Source: Septoria linicola (taxonomy: Eukaryota; Ascomycota; Dothideomycetes; Mycosphaerellales; Mycosphaerellaceae). From it: a stretch of DNA of 64,000 nucleotides. The stretch is from contig CP099423.1 in the NCBI GenBank assembly GCA_024114885.1, positions 372,001 to 436,000 of the forward strand. The letters run 5' to 3'. Below, in pieces: positions 20,948 through 31,604 of this stretch (positions are counted from its first letter, which is position 1; each line of letters starts with the position of its first letter). The position numbers were made by a program, and so were the translations under genes. The notes beneath the pieces were generated by a model that made no database searches, was not told where the DNA came from, and saw only the letters and a program-made list of their open reading frames with translations.

Positions 20948-22366
20948 ATGTCCGAATCTCCAGTACTCACACCCTCCAGCAGGGCGCCAGAGACACGAGA
21001 GGAATGGCGTTTCGAACCTTTGACAGTACCTACAGAGTGGATTGGATCTTACAGGCCTGGAGGTTTGCATCCTGTTCATCTGGACGACATGTTGCATGCT
21101 GGTCGCTACAAAGTCATACGAAAATTGGGGTACGGAGCGTTTTCTACCGTCTGGCTCGCTCAGGACTGGGGGAATGAACCATTTCATCGGGTCACTCGAA
21201 GCCAGTCACGGAATGAGGGCTCAGCGGCGTTGGCAGCTATCAAGATTTCTTGCTCGGGCACGAAGGCTGCTGTCCATGAGCTCGAAATACACAACATCAT
21301 CCAGAAAGCGGGGACACCCGATCACTTGAGCAAGCATATCGTGCTGCTTCGAGACAGCTTTGAAACGACAGGTCCAAATGGAACACACCTCTGTCTTGTG
21401 TCCGAGCCCATGGGAGCCGATGGCAACGCGGTACTGGAAGCCTTGCGCTCGTCTGACGACAGTGAAACTCATTACGTGCGGGTCAAATCGATCCTCAAAC
21501 AGATTTTGTTGGGACTACACGGCCTGCATGGCTGTGGCATTGTCCACAGCGATCTGAACCCGGGTAATTTGCTCGTTGCCTTGAGCTCACACGCGAAGCA
21601 TGATGTCGCAAGCTTAGTCCAAAAGCCGGAAGAGGGAGAGATATCTCCTCCAGTCCGACGGAAGGATGGAAAGGTGGACAAATGGGCGCCAAGATATCTA
21701 TGCATCAATCGTCCACTCGAGAGTCTTGTAGACCTGAGTGGCCCAGTCCATGTTAAGATCTCAGACTTGGGAGCAGGCAAGTACCCGTGCTGGTAGCGGC
21801 CCCTTTTGCAGAAAGTCTCTAACGATCGAGTAGCTTTCAAGTGCGACAGTCCTCCAGACACCGACAAACTTGTCACACCCGAGGGCCTGAGAACGCCCGA
21901 GATGATCCTCGGCGGAAAGATCGCCCAGGCCGTCGATGTGTGGACCTTCGGTTGTCTGATGTTCGAGTTCATCACCGGCGATGCCCTGTTCCCAGTATCC
22001 AGTTATGGCGAAACATCAAAGGCTGAGACCGATGACGAACACCTGCTGCAGATGATCGATGCTCTTGGACAACTGCCCCCGAAAATGTTCGCTCAGTGGC
22101 CACGTCGCAACAGATATTTTGGGCCCAAGCTGGAAGTTATCAGGACTGACGTTGGTCCTGCAGAGATCTCAGATGTCGAGATCTATCGCGGACAATCGCT
22201 TGAGCAGATGTTGGAAGAGCAAAAGCCTGAGTGGATGTCTGGTGGAGAAGTCGAGCAAGTGCTCGCGATTCTGCGACGGCTTCTGCAGTATGAGTCGAGC
22301 TGGAGGCCTTCGGCAGCAGAACTCCTTGAGGATGATTGGTTCAAGGCTATAGTGGTGGGGGTTTAA
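20948..22366 (+). CDS. SRPK-like serine/threonine protein kinase (intact)
   Basis: Exons 20948-21776 and 21831-22366 give 454 residues. Kinase motifs in order: glycine loop LGYGAFSTVWLA, AAIKIS (Lys of subdomain II), ELEIHNIIQ, CGIVHSDLNPGNLLV (catalytic loop with HSD), VKISDLGA (metal-binding Asp in a DLG form typical of SR-protein kinases), TPEGLRTPEMILG, and VDVWTFGCLMFEF. SRPKs phosphorylate Arg/Ser-rich splicing factors; fungal genomes hold many fast-evolving copies whose roles are unknown. A spacer of about 60 residues rich in charged residues splits the two lobes, as in SRPKs. The intron has a GC donor. The broken relative is at 6091-7418. Confidence 0.85.
21777..21830 (+). other. GC-AG intron in the kinase gene
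   Basis: The 54-bp intron starts GCAAGT, has branch CTCTAAC, and ends TCGAG. Splicing here joins ISDLGA to VAFKCD in frame and removes an in-frame TAG. GT donors nearby lead to stops, so the non-canonical donor is the best fit. Confidence 0.75.
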
Positions 22367-23186
22367 TGCACTGTAGGGAGCTCGAGATGTAATGGCTAGC
22401 ATCTGGGGCAGGCTCTGTGCTCTCAAAGTAGCAATGGAGGACGTTAAAGACAGAAGTCAAATGACTACAAGATGCCTCTTGGTCTCTTGAGGTACCAGCT
22501 TCTGGGGGAGTAGAGAACAGATGGGTGGACGTGCGGGCAAGGAACCGTTCGTGGGCCGAGGTCGCTGTCTTGGCAAGACGATGCCATCTTGCTTCACTTC
22601 ACCTTTCCCGATCTTGTCCTCTGCTTCTATATACTCATCACTCCAAGCAAGTCTATACTAATGGAAGCATCACGGAACTCCTGAAAAGCGTTGCGATTCC
22701 ACTGTTTAGCTTATGCCGCTTGCCCAGCATTTCCACGATGGAGAGACCAAGCACGCAATCCGGATGCATAATTCATCAAGACTCGTCTAAGCACAGCCAT
22801 GTCGTCCGATACTCTGCCATCAGTCTAACACTATAGTGACACTGCAGTCAAGGCACAGACTCCGCTTCTATGCAATGGCAATTGGACATCGACGACCACC
22901 CAGCTATGCTGAGAAATGCCTGCGGCCTTGGTCCGTCTTGGGTACTGCTTTTCATGCCTCGAAATATGGCATCTCCACCATGGAACTACAGTTCTGATAC
23001 AATGAGCCCTACAATAGTACCGACCCAAGATATGCCATACAGCTTGGCTGCTGAGCAGACCAATGCCGTTATGCTCAACCACAATGCGGCGAGCATGACC
23101 ACTGACTTGTAGTACTTTGACTCACAGAGCCCAGGTATTTTGAGTGTTCACTCACTCCCACCTCTTGCATAACCACACTGCCCGAC
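22367..23186. other. Intergenic region
   Basis: This is 820 bp with no supported gene. Small frames on both strands lack domains. Confidence 0.5.
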
Positions 23187-24801
23187 ATGGTTTCAACAAA
23201 AGACCTCACCATCACCGCCATCCCCTCTCCCACCCAATCGAGCCCCTCACTCAGACCATCTCCTTCCCCATCCCCTCTTCCCTCCCAAGACTCCATCTCC
23301 AAATCCGCCTACCGCAGATCCGACCTCCGCATCCTCTACTGGCACTCCTTCGTCTACCTCTGGATGCGCATCCACGCCTCCAACATCGCCAACACCGCCA
23401 TCATCAACATCGAATCTGGCCACGGAATCAAGCAACAGCTCGGAAATTTGTCTAGTGAACAGTGGGCATGGTGTTTGAGTATTTTCTATTATCCTTATGT
23501 GCGGCGTTTGAGCCCGCGCGTACGTTGTTGTTGTTGAAGAAGAATTTCCGGCCGAGTGTGTGGATGGGGAGGATTATGGTTACGTGGGGGTGAGTTTGAG
23601 CTTTGAGTCTGAACTCGCCGATCGAGGTGAAGTGTGGAGAATATTGGGGGCTGACATGGAGATAGGTAATCATATCGATGCGTCAAGGGCGCCACACAGA
23701 ATTACTCCGGTCTGCTCGCATCGAGATTCTTCCTCGGGCTTGCTGAAGCAGGATACTATCCTGGTGTCCTATACCACCTAACATTCTGGTACCCAGCTAA
23801 AAAGCACGGCTCTTCGCATCGCGTTCTTCTACGCCTGCGGCCAATTTTCCGGTACGATCAGTGGCCTACTAGCATTCGCAATCTCGTACATGAACGGCGT
23901 TGGCGGACTTGCTGGATGGCGATGGGTATTCATCCTTGAAGGCATTCCGGCGATCTTGATGGGAGTGTATACGTATTTCCATGCTGCCGGACTATCCTGA
24001 GAGACTTCGGAGTGGTTGACTGAGGAAGAGAGAAGAGTCATCGTCGATAATATTCCGAAGACGCAATCTACTGCCAACTCGAAGACCCGGAACACAGAGG
24101 AGGTAAAGCAGATCTTCAAGGATCCGACAAGCTATACTTATACTCTACTCTGGATATGTCATGCGATTGGTGGGTGGGGTGTTTCGAAAGTGTTGCCGAC
24201 TGTGATTTATGAGCTAGGGATTTCGGGATCTGCTATCACTCAACTGCTGACGATGCGTAAGTCTGTCTCCTGTATTTGCTCGTGCCCGACTCATCTGGGT
24301 TCAGCAACATACACTCTCGGTGTCATCGTTCTCATCTTCGTCGGATGGCTGATCCAGAATCATCGCATCAGTTCCTGGTTGACAGCCATCGCATTTGAGA
24401 TGGTAGCTCTGGGCTGCTACATCGGCTTGATACTGGTCAAGGGCGCTGTTGGAAAGTACATGCTCGTCATACTGGCAATGTCATCTTCTCTTGGAGTCAT
24501 TCCGATCCTGTGGCCAGAACGCATCAGAGCTGCTCGAGGTACGACTACAGCAGGTCTAATGATTGGATTCACGAATGCTGCAGCTCAGTTGACGGGTATA
24601 GTGGGCCCTCAGGTGTATCAACCGAAGTTCGGTCCGGACTACAAGGTTAGCTACTGTGTGAGTATTGCGCTGCTGGCTGGAGCGATTGTGGGAATATTGG
24701 TGACTTGGTGGTTGGTAGGGAGGCGAGATCAGCGGGAAGCGAGAGAAGAGGAGGATGGCGAGATGCAAGTCACTGAACGAAAGGAGCAGGTGACGCGCTA
24801 G
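23187..24801 (+). pseudogene. Dal5/allantoate-permease type MFS transporter, decayed
   Basis: The ATG at 23187 opens a soluble N-terminus, then transporter segments spread over three frames: ...WAWCLSIFYYPY, FEPARTL..FRPSVWMGRIM, GLLASRFFLGLAEAGYYPG, GWRWVFILEGIPAI, SEWLTEEERR, and the second half to 24801 with GLMIGFTNAAAQLTGIVGPQVYQ. This order is that of the anion:cation symporters such as Dal5. Single-base shifts are needed near 23500, 23685 and 23803, and again near 23985-24010 where TGA (23998-24000) ends the frame. Two regular introns remain recognisable (about 23590-23665 and 24257-24304). The number of lesions makes it a pseudogene, not an annotation problem. Confidence 0.85.
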
Positions 24802-24927
24802 ACTCTGTGACACAAGTGTAGCAGTATAGGCGGCATGGGCACCATGGCTGGTTCGAACATAGCCATAGCCCATCAAGGATAATTCATATTCAGATCATGG
24901 CTCCCCTCGAGTAATCAGACCACATCT

Positions 24928-26408
24928 TCATGTTTCCTCAGAGTCGGAGTGATTCCGCCGAGTTTGCCATGGGATGAATTCGCTCCAGACCTTTATGAGA
25001 CCTAGTTTAGCAGCAGATTTGTTGAAAAGGTATATCACAAATAGAACGGATGGTATCAGTAGGATGATCACAGCGAAGACCACGAAGCGCCATGTAGGTC
25101 TTCCTCCATTGATCTCTCTGATATTCATGCCGAAGATTCCAGTGGCCAAGCTAAGGGGAAGATAGATAGCCGCCAGTAATGTGAGCAAAGTGGCACGCTC
25201 GGCTTGCTTCTTATTAGCGTCGGAGTCGAGCACTGCCATTGCTCCGATCAGAATCTGGAAGCTATCATTGAGGGATGGCACGAGCCTATCGGTCTCGGAG
25301 AGCAACTGGACATATTGCTCAGTCGTTGATTCTCTGTTGACAACGGAAGTGCCGTCTTGTGGCAAGTCCCTCGGACATCCATCATATAACGCTACAGCCC
25401 AGCTTCTGCGATTGACTTCTTTCTCGCGCATCTCGATCGCAGCTCGGAGAGACTTGAGGCGTCTACGACACGCGCTTAATGAGGTCAAAACACCGATGCT
25501 AGGTTTCTCGATGGCGTCGAAGCCCAGACGATCCACATCGAGTGCTGCTGATGCCAGTGTCTGGCTGGGTGCCGCAAATGCCAAACGCCAGCATAGCATG
25601 CCGAGAGCGTGGTTCTTATCGCAGGGCGCTGTGACGGGGAGGGGCACACACGCAAGCAGCGTGCTGTTGCGCTCTTTGGCAAAAAATGTACAGATCATGC
25701 TGTATAGATCTTCGATCGGGCTCGGCCCATGCTCAATCGAGTCCTGCTGCCACCGTGGATGCTTTGTGAAGCTTGGTGTGCGAGACCACACGTGAGCATA
25801 GCTCTTCGGCCGATCGAGCAGGACGAGATCTACATTTTGTAAGTAAAGAAAGGCCGAATTGGAGCACGCTTGTAGATCTTACGTAGGTCTTTGCTAAGTC
25901 TGTAGAATGAAAGATACTGTTTCCCGTGATCAGGTACGGCGTCCGGCCTGACAATGTGGAAGTCGCCATCGTCCTGGCCGGCTATAGTCCACCATCTGAA
26001 GCCCTCTGCCGATTCACTAAATCCAGAGGCAGCTGATGGGGCCTCTGTTCGTGGAGCGTTGAGCGTTATACCGCGCTCGCGTTTGAGAAGATGATGTACA
26101 AAGAATTGTGGGTCCATATCGTACCGTGCACCAAGCCAATCCACCCATGTTTCATCAATGTCTGACAAAACGATGACTCCACGTTCGACAACCGACAGAT
26201 AGTGCTGGCACGCTAAGACCTGGTCGAGGGCTTTGCATGTTAACCACTTCTCACCGCCAGGCTCGGTGAATGACAAGACGGGCGCACGCCGAGGTCGCAA
26301 CGGTCTCAGGAAATGGTCGTATGTCCCGCCCAGGAGAGAGCGCAATTCGGCGAGATAATCAGCCTTGTCAGCTGTCGATGCGCCGATCGCTCTTATACTC
26401 GGACTCAT
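24928..26408 (-). CDS. CorA-like Mg2+ transporter family protein
   Basis: Exons 26408-25883 and 25829-24928 join across a 53-bp intron (GTAAGA...TTACTTAC...TGTAG) to give 475 residues; an upstream in-frame ATG at 26546 is an alternative start. The C-terminus has two membrane segments, LTLLAAIYLPLSLATGIFGM and FVVFAVIILLIPSVLFVIYL, with the GMN motif (FGMNI) at the end of the first, the signature of CorA-type channels. The long N-terminal part is soluble and acidic; it resembles the fungal-expanded CorA-like proteins of unknown substrate instead of bacterial CorA. Without the intron the frame would be shifted, so the splice is needed. The gene is intact. Confidence 0.82.
25830..25882 (-). other. 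Intron of the CorA-like gene
   Basis: 53 bp with GTAAGA donor, pyrimidine run CTTTCTTT, TTACTTAC branch and TAG acceptor. It joins SKDL to LVLLDRPKSY in frame. Confidence 0.8.
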
Positions 26409-26857
26409 ATTGTGGTTGTTGACCTCGAGAGGGAAGAGAAGCTGGGATTTAGAGAAGTGGCCTTCCTCTAGTCTTGACTTGGATGTGCTTGCACACGGCT
26501 GAGAATGATGCAGCCGAGCTGAGAAAGCTCGCATATTGTGACGCACATGCTTCTGAGTACGCGAGAATGGCTACGTTAGTGCGCAGCTGAACGCAAAGAG
26601 CCTAAGTTACCCATAGTTGCTGCTCGTTAGATGGAGGAGATCAGCAGTGACACATGGTCGTGCACAAGTGTGGTTGCACATGGCTGTGCAGCAGCATGCA
26701 GCGCCCGCAGGTGCACCGATGTTCAGTAGCTGGCAGGGAATAGTTAACTAGTGAAGTCATCCAAACCGCCAAGACTCAGTGTCACAGCCGACTCGGACCT
26801 CAAGCTTCCAGAGCTCCAGAACGTCTTCCAGTCTGCACATTCACATTCTCAGCAAAG
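26409..26857. promoter_or_regulatory. Divergent promoter region, CorA-like gene and dihydroorotate dehydrogenase
   Basis: About 450 bp between divergent starts at 26408 (-) and 26858 (+). No TATA box is evident. Part may be coding if the CorA-like gene starts at 26546. Confidence 0.5.
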
Positions 26858-29149
26858 ATGCTGGGCACACAGAAGCTGTTGGCCGCTTCCAGCCAGCTGC
26901 TTCGACAATCAGCGGGACTCAATCGCGCACAGTGGCGAAGTGTGCAGCGCCAATGGCATCGGCAACTCTCTCAGACATCATCACCAATCCGACCTCGAAT
27001 CGCTCAACAACTCCGATCGCAACGACGATACAACTCTTCGAACGCGGACCAAGCCAAAAAGCCTGCTGAGGAGACGGCATCCACGGCAAAGGCAAAGGCG
27101 CACGCGATCAAAGCTGGAGCCGCCACAGCCAATACTGGTTCGCGTTTCATTGCATACGTCTATGGCACTGGTCTGGTGCTGCTGCTGAGCTTTGGCTATT
27201 TGTATGTTACGGATACGCGCGCAAGTATCCACCAATTTCTCGTGACTCCTCTGGTGCGCCTTATTCACTCGGACGCTGAGGAAGCGCATCATGCCGGCGT
27301 GCGCTACATCAAAGCTCTCCACGACTTTGGCCTCGCGCCGCGAGAACGAGGAAATGCCGACAAAGCACTGGCAGATCTGAAGGTGGAAGTCTTCGGGCAT
27401 ATACTAGACAACCCAATTGGAACATCAGCGGGTATCGACAAGGATGCTGAGATTCCAGATGCTCTGTTCGCTCTTGGACCTGCCATTGTGGAAGTGGGAG
27501 GCGCTACACCTCTGCCACAAGAAGGCAACCCCAAGCCAAGAGTCTTCCGGATACCCAGTCAGAACGCGTTGATCAACAGATATGGACTCAACTCGCAAGG
27601 AGCAGAACATGTCGCAATGCAGCTGAGGGCACGAGTGAGGCAGTTCGCATATGACAACGGACTTGGTCTGGAAGCAGAGTCAGAACAGCGGATATTGGAT
27701 GGCGAGGCTGGTGTGCCTCCTGGGAGTCTGAATGATGGCAAGCTGCTCGCTGTGCAGGTGGCAAAGAACAAGACGACCCCAGACAACGACATTGCAGCTG
27801 TGGCGGCCGACTATGTTTTCTGCGTAGAACATCTCGCCCAGTATGCTGATATCCTGGTTGTCAACGTCTCGTCGCCCAACACTCCTGGACTGCGTGATTT
27901 GCAAGCGACCAAGCCTCTTACACAGATTCTTTCCTCGGTAGTGGAAGCAGCAAAGTCTGTCGACCGGAAGACGAAGCCGGCAGTTATGGTCAAAGTGTCT
28001 CCAGACGAGGACTCAGACGCACAAATGGATGGCATCTGCACAGCAGTTTGGGCTTCTGGTGTTGACGGAGTGATCGTGGGCAATACAACCAAGAAACGAC
28101 CAGAGCCAATACCAAAGGGTTACATCATGCCAGCTGATGATATAAGGACGCTGACAGAAGTCGGAGGATACTCTGGCCCACAAATGTTCGAGAGGACACT
28201 CAACCTCGTCAAGCGGTATCGATTCAAGCTCGACCAAGGGCCTGCCGAGTCAGGCAATACGCAAAAAGCGGTGCAAAGTCCTCTCGATCCTCTAGAGCGC
28301 GGCCTGACCGGCGAGGCAACGCCCGAGAATGCACAAAAGCATGCAACGAAGGAGAGCATCGAGCGTGATCAGCAAAGATTGAAGCCTTTGACAGACGAGG
28401 CAGAGGCAGCCAGCAAGCGACCACTCATTCAACTACCGGTACGACACACATCAGAGGAGCTGGAAAAGGACAAGCACATCGGCCAAGCACAACAACGAGC
28501 ATCAACACAGACCACCGATGCAGCCGGCTCCGAGAATGCCGTCCAAAGCGGAAGAGCCAGCTCTCCACGTGAAGCTGCTGAGGGTGCCGTGCAAAAAGTC
28601 ATCTCAGTCGGCGAATCAGCAGCCAGCAAGACTGAGACCACCACTTCCAACCTCAAGTCCGACATCCAATCCGCCTCTTCAGAAGCCAAAGCCAAGGCCG
28701 AAAGCGCAGCAGACAACGTCTCCTCCCGACTCGAATCAGCCACTTCATCCGCAAAATCCTCCCTTCAAGAAACAACATCATCCTCCCTTACCACAGCCCA
28801 AGACCTTGCATCCCGCGCCTCCACAGCCGCATCCTCCGCTGCTCAATCCGCCAAGCAAACTTTCAACCACGTCACCAGTGATCCTTATGCTGAAATCTCC
28901 GCACCAAAAGTCACACCCAGCATTGCCTCCCAAGGTAATGATGGTGATGGGAAGGAGGAGAGTAAAAGCAAAGTCATCTTCGCAACAGGAGGAATTACAA
29001 ACGGAGAACAGTGTTTGCAGATATTGAATGCGGGGGCGAGTGTGTGTCAGGTGTATACGGCGATGATGTATGGTGGGGTTGGCACGATCACGAGGATGAA
29101 GGGGGAGATGAGGGATCAAATTCACCAGAAGTCAGGGAAAGTAAGTTAG
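26858..29149 (+). CDS. Dihydroorotate dehydrogenase, mitochondrial class 2, with large insertion
   Basis: It is 763 residues, one exon. The enzyme oxidises dihydroorotate to orotate in pyrimidine synthesis, on the mitochondrial inner membrane with quinone as acceptor. The N-terminus is basic and Ser/Gln-rich (presequence), with a membrane segment near 94-118. Family motifs follow: NPIGTSAGIDKDAEI, GGATPLPQEGNPKPR, NRYGLNS, VVNVSSPNTPGLRDL (catalytic Ser), VKVSPDE, VGNTT, GGYSGPQ, then after the insertion FATGGITNGEQ and QVYTAMMYGGVG (FMN phosphate site). The usual enzyme is about 450-530 residues; here about 240 Ala/Ser/Lys/Glu-rich residues (about 460-700) split the last part of the barrel. 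The insertion keeps frame, so the gene should be functional. Confidence 0.93.
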   Translation: MLGTQKLLAASSQLLRQSAGLNRAQWRSVQRQWHRQLSQTSSPIRPRIAQQLRSQRRYNSSNADQAKKPAEETASTAKAKAHAIKAGAATANTGSRFIAYVYGTGLVLLLSFGYLYVTDTRASIHQFLVTPLVRLIHSDAEEAHHAGVRYIKALHDFGLAPRERGNADKALADLKVEVFGHILDNPIGTSAGIDKDAEIPDALFALGPAIVEVGGATPLPQEGNPKPRVFRIPSQNALINRYGLNSQGAEHVAMQLRARVRQFAYDNGLGLEAESEQRILDGEAGVPPGSLNDGKLLAVQVAKNKTTPDNDIAAVAADYVFCVEHLAQYADILVVNVSSPNTPGLRDLQATKPLTQILSSVVEAAKSVDRKTKPAVMVKVSPDEDSDAQMDGICTAVWASGVDGVIVGNTTKKRPEPIPKGYIMPADDIRTLTEVGGYSGPQMFERTLNLVKRYRFKLDQGPAESGNTQKAVQSPLDPLERGLTGEATPENAQKHATKESIERDQQRLKPLTDEAEAASKRPLIQLPVRHTSEELEKDKHIGQAQQRASTQTTDAAGSENAVQSGRASSPREAAEGAVQKVISVGESAASKTETTTSNLKSDIQSASSEAKAKAESAADNVSSRLESATSSAKSSLQETTSSSLTTAQDLASRASTAASSAAQSAKQTFNHVTSDPYAEISAPKVTPSIASQGNDGDGKEESKSKVIFATGGITNGEQCLQILNAGASVCQVYTAMMYGGVGTITRMKGEMRDQIHQKSGKVS
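28240..28965 (+). other. Low-complexity insertion inside dihydroorotate dehydrogenase
   Basis: About 240 codons between LNLVKRYRFKLD and KSKVIFATGGI. The first half is charged and polar; the second (about 28620-28870) is a run of Ala/Ser/Lys/Glu heptad-like segments such as SEAKAKAESAADNVSSRLES, predicted to be amphipathic helix like LEA or apolipoprotein repeats. No splice sites flank it, so it is not an intron. Confidence 0.75.
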
Positions 29150-29422
29150 AGTAAAGCTGGGGCAAAGGAAGAAGGAGGGGGTGTATATAGAGTAAATGTG
29201 ACCGCTTGTATACATACATATTTCACAGGAGAATACAATTGAATTGCAGTGGTGAATGAAGCAGATATGAGTACTTCACAGACATGCTTTTTTTCTTTTC
29301 ATTCGCGATAACCTGATAGATTTGACTTTGACAGACTGCTGCTTGCTCTGTCCATAGCTCTTTCTCTCCCCAACGCCATCCCGCTCGAACGCATCACAAT
29401 ACAATCCTTGACCATATCATGT

Positions 29423-30709
29423 TCATCGGCCATCCTTCCCCCACCCCATCGCTCTCATCCTCCCCTCAATATTAGACCAAATCGTCTCGACCACTTCCCG
29501 ATCCCTCCAGCGATTATTCCCCTTATCAATCTGCACACTCAACACCTGTCTGCCCCACCCTTTCACCGTGTCTGGCACCACCTCTCCACTCCAACCCACA
29601 TACACTCCCAACGCGTGCGAAAAGAGCTCCGCCGGATTCGTCCATTTGTAGGATTTGAACTGCCATGTTTGGCCCGTAGTAAAAACTGCGACGACACGAT
29701 TCCAGTAGTCGGGGCGGAAATTTGATGGGTCGTCGACGAGGATGAAGCGGGTTGAGTGGCCGGGAAGGACGGTGCGGAGGGAGCGAGGGATGTGCAGAAT
29801 GTTGGGGGCTTCGCCCGAGGAGGAGAGGGGTTGGTAGGTTCCGTCGGAGAGGAAGGATTTGATGTTTTGCATTTTGAGGAGGGAGGAGAAGGATGAGGAG
29901 AGGAGGATGATGGGTTCGGGGCGGCGGCCGGAGGCGGTGGGTTTGACTGGGGGCCGGAGAGCGGGGTTGTTGGTCAATGTTGGAGCAGTCTGAGGCGTGG
30001 GCTGGCCAGGTTTGGTGCCGCTTTTGTTGAGGAACATGGCGGTGTATTTGCGGATGGAGCTGAAGTCTTGAATCTTGACGCCGCGTAGGATGGTGTTGTG
30101 GTCGCCCATCTTGCGTTCGGCAGAGTAGATGGCATTGAGGCGCTCCTCCTCGTCTCGTCGCTTGGCATCGTCGCTCCCTGCGTCCAGCATCTCCACATCT
30201 GCGTCGCCTTGTGCTTGCTTCAGCATATCGGCCGTCTCAGCTCGGTCTTGCTTGTTGTCGCCGATGCTCTTGATGTACTCGCTGTCGTTCTCGCCCATTT
30301 CTCCCGCTAGCCACATGTTGAGGTCCAGCTTTTCAGCGAAGACGACATTGGACGCCGTCTCATCTTTCCCAGCAGTCTTGAGCTCATTGTTCAGCTCGCC
30401 GACCGCCGTGAGATAATCTGCCGTGTTCTTGTCCTTGGATAGCCAGCAAAAGTAGATGGATCGCAGGTCAAGCGGCTTGTTCCCCGCCGCCGCAGAAATG
30501 AACCGCGTGGGCGCATTGAGCGCGATGGAAAGGTGCTGAGCGCCATCTTGCGCCGACTCGAAGTTGAAGAGCAAATGAGTTGCTTGCGCCAGAGAAACAT
30601 CGGTTTGTGGTTGATCCGGGTCGGTCGTTGGAATGGGCTGTCGCTGATCTGCTATTGTCCTGCGCAAGAGACTGAGCGGGTCCTCGGGGAGCTCTCCATT
30701 CGTCGCCAT
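29423..30709 (-). CDS. CDC73: Cdc73, Paf1 transcription elongation complex subunit
   Basis: It is 428 residues, one exon from ATG at 30709. The N-terminal half matches fungal Cdc73 (DPLSLLRRTI, THLLFNF, LDLRSIYFCWL), the middle has a Lys/Glu-rich segment, and the C-terminal domain begins at PIILLSSSFSSLLKMQNIKSFL with the Ras-like fold motifs FILVDDPSNFRPDYWNRVVAVF and FKSYKW. It works in the nucleus with RNA polymerase II as part of Paf1C, promoting histone modification and 3'-end formation. It is convergent with the dihydroorotate dehydrogenase gene, 273 bp away. Intact and conserved. Confidence 0.93.
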   Translation of the reverse strand: MATNGELPEDPLSLLRRTIADQRQPIPTTDPDQPQTDVSLAQATHLLFNFESAQDGAQHLSIALNAPTRFISAAAGNKPLDLRSIYFCWLSKDKNTADYLTAVGELNNELKTAGKDETASNVVFAEKLDLNMWLAGEMGENDSEYIKSIGDNKQDRAETADMLKQAQGDADVEMLDAGSDDAKRRDEEERLNAIYSAERKMGDHNTILRGVKIQDFSSIRKYTAMFLNKSGTKPGQPTPQTAPTLTNNPALRPPVKPTASGRRPEPIILLSSSFSSLLKMQNIKSFLSDGTYQPLSSSGEAPNILHIPRSLRTVLPGHSTRFILVDDPSNFRPDYWNRVVAVFTTGQTWQFKSYKWTNPAELFSHALGVYVGWSGEVVPDTVKGWGRQVLSVQIDKGNNRWRDREVVETIWSNIEGRMRAMGWGKDGR

Positions 30710-31034
30710 CGTGTATCTTGCTTGTCGTGAGGTTGATGTCGAGGAAAGTTGAGCTTCGAATCTCGACTCTCGAAAGTCGCGAAGTTGAACACGCGAAGCT
30801 GCTGCCGCCGGAAGGTTTGCCGGATGATGCCAAGAAATGTCCGATGCCGTCAGACTTCACTTCGACATCACTCCTGCTCCTCTTGACCTGCCGCAGAGAT
30901 ATGCTCATAGTCGGACCATCTTTCTCGCTGTTCACGATGATGGCGCTACTGACAGACATCGACCTCACTGACTTGAACAGTAACTCTCACAAGCCTACAG
31001 AACGATACCAATACCAGGAAGGTAAAATTTAACC
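30710..31034. promoter_or_regulatory. Divergent promoter region, CDC73 and small membrane protein
   Basis: 325 bp between divergent start codons. The plus gene has the strong start context AACCATGG. No binding sites recognised. Confidence 0.45.
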
Positions 31035-31604
31035 ATGGTATCCCTAGCACGCGAAGTTCAGCCTGTACGCAATGCTCGATCTGACACAGATGTCGTTGTG
31101 CACAAAACCCTCTTAGCCTTCAACCATAGCGCAGGTTATGGCATGATGGCACCCGAATGTATGATTTTGTGGGATCTCATCAGGAACATGCCACCTCCAC
31201 ATCTGACAACCGGCTTCCTATCTACGGTCGCAAGCCACTGGCGAGAAGGCGGAAGCCTCAAATTTCTGCAACGTACTGGAAAACTCGGCTCTGCATGCTT
31301 TGCATTCTACACAGTGGCTATGACCCATGGATACATGATACACGACGAACGATGGCTGGACCAATTAAGAAGAGAGCGAGATCCGGTGTATGATAGCACC
31401 GCGTTTCGTATTACGAGCATTACTTCAACACTAGCTGGAGGAGGTTTGGCTGCTGCTCGCGTGCTGCCCGGAAAAGGAAGGCTACTCGGGATTATTGGTG
31501 GAGCAATGGCTGGGAACTATGCCAGCAGTATTCCCTTCCAAGGCTACATCGGCTTCCAGTCTTGGATCCAGGAGAAGACTGAACAAGTTGCCACGAGGCG
31601 CTGA
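31035..31604 (+). CDS. Small multi-pass membrane protein, family member 1
   Basis: It is 189 residues in a good start context (AACCATGG). Hydrophobic stretches lie near residues 85-105 (LGSACFAFYTVAMTHGYMI), 130-147 and 150-172 (GGAMAGNYASSIPFQGYIGF), with a charged loop between (RERDPVYD). The layout of charged RTG/ERD loop, then two glycine-rich segments of the type L..IIGGAMAGNYASS, is repeated in the proteins at 34873 (VVGAGYLGAVASSPLG) and 35740 (IVGGASLGLLASVPF). I do not recognise a named family. Confidence 0.65.
   Translation: MVSLAREVQPVRNARSDTDVVVHKTLLAFNHSAGYGMMAPECMILWDLIRNMPPPHLTTGFLSTVASHWREGGSLKFLQRTGKLGSACFAFYTVAMTHGYMIHDERWLDQLRRERDPVYDSTAFRITSITSTLAGGGLAAARVLPGKGRLLGIIGGAMAGNYASSIPFQGYIGFQSWIQEKTEQVATRR

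Noticed and set aside
24840..24870. tRNA-like B box (GGTTCGAAC)
   Set aside because: Lacks the CC end of the B box, and no matching A box or cloverleaf arms nearby.
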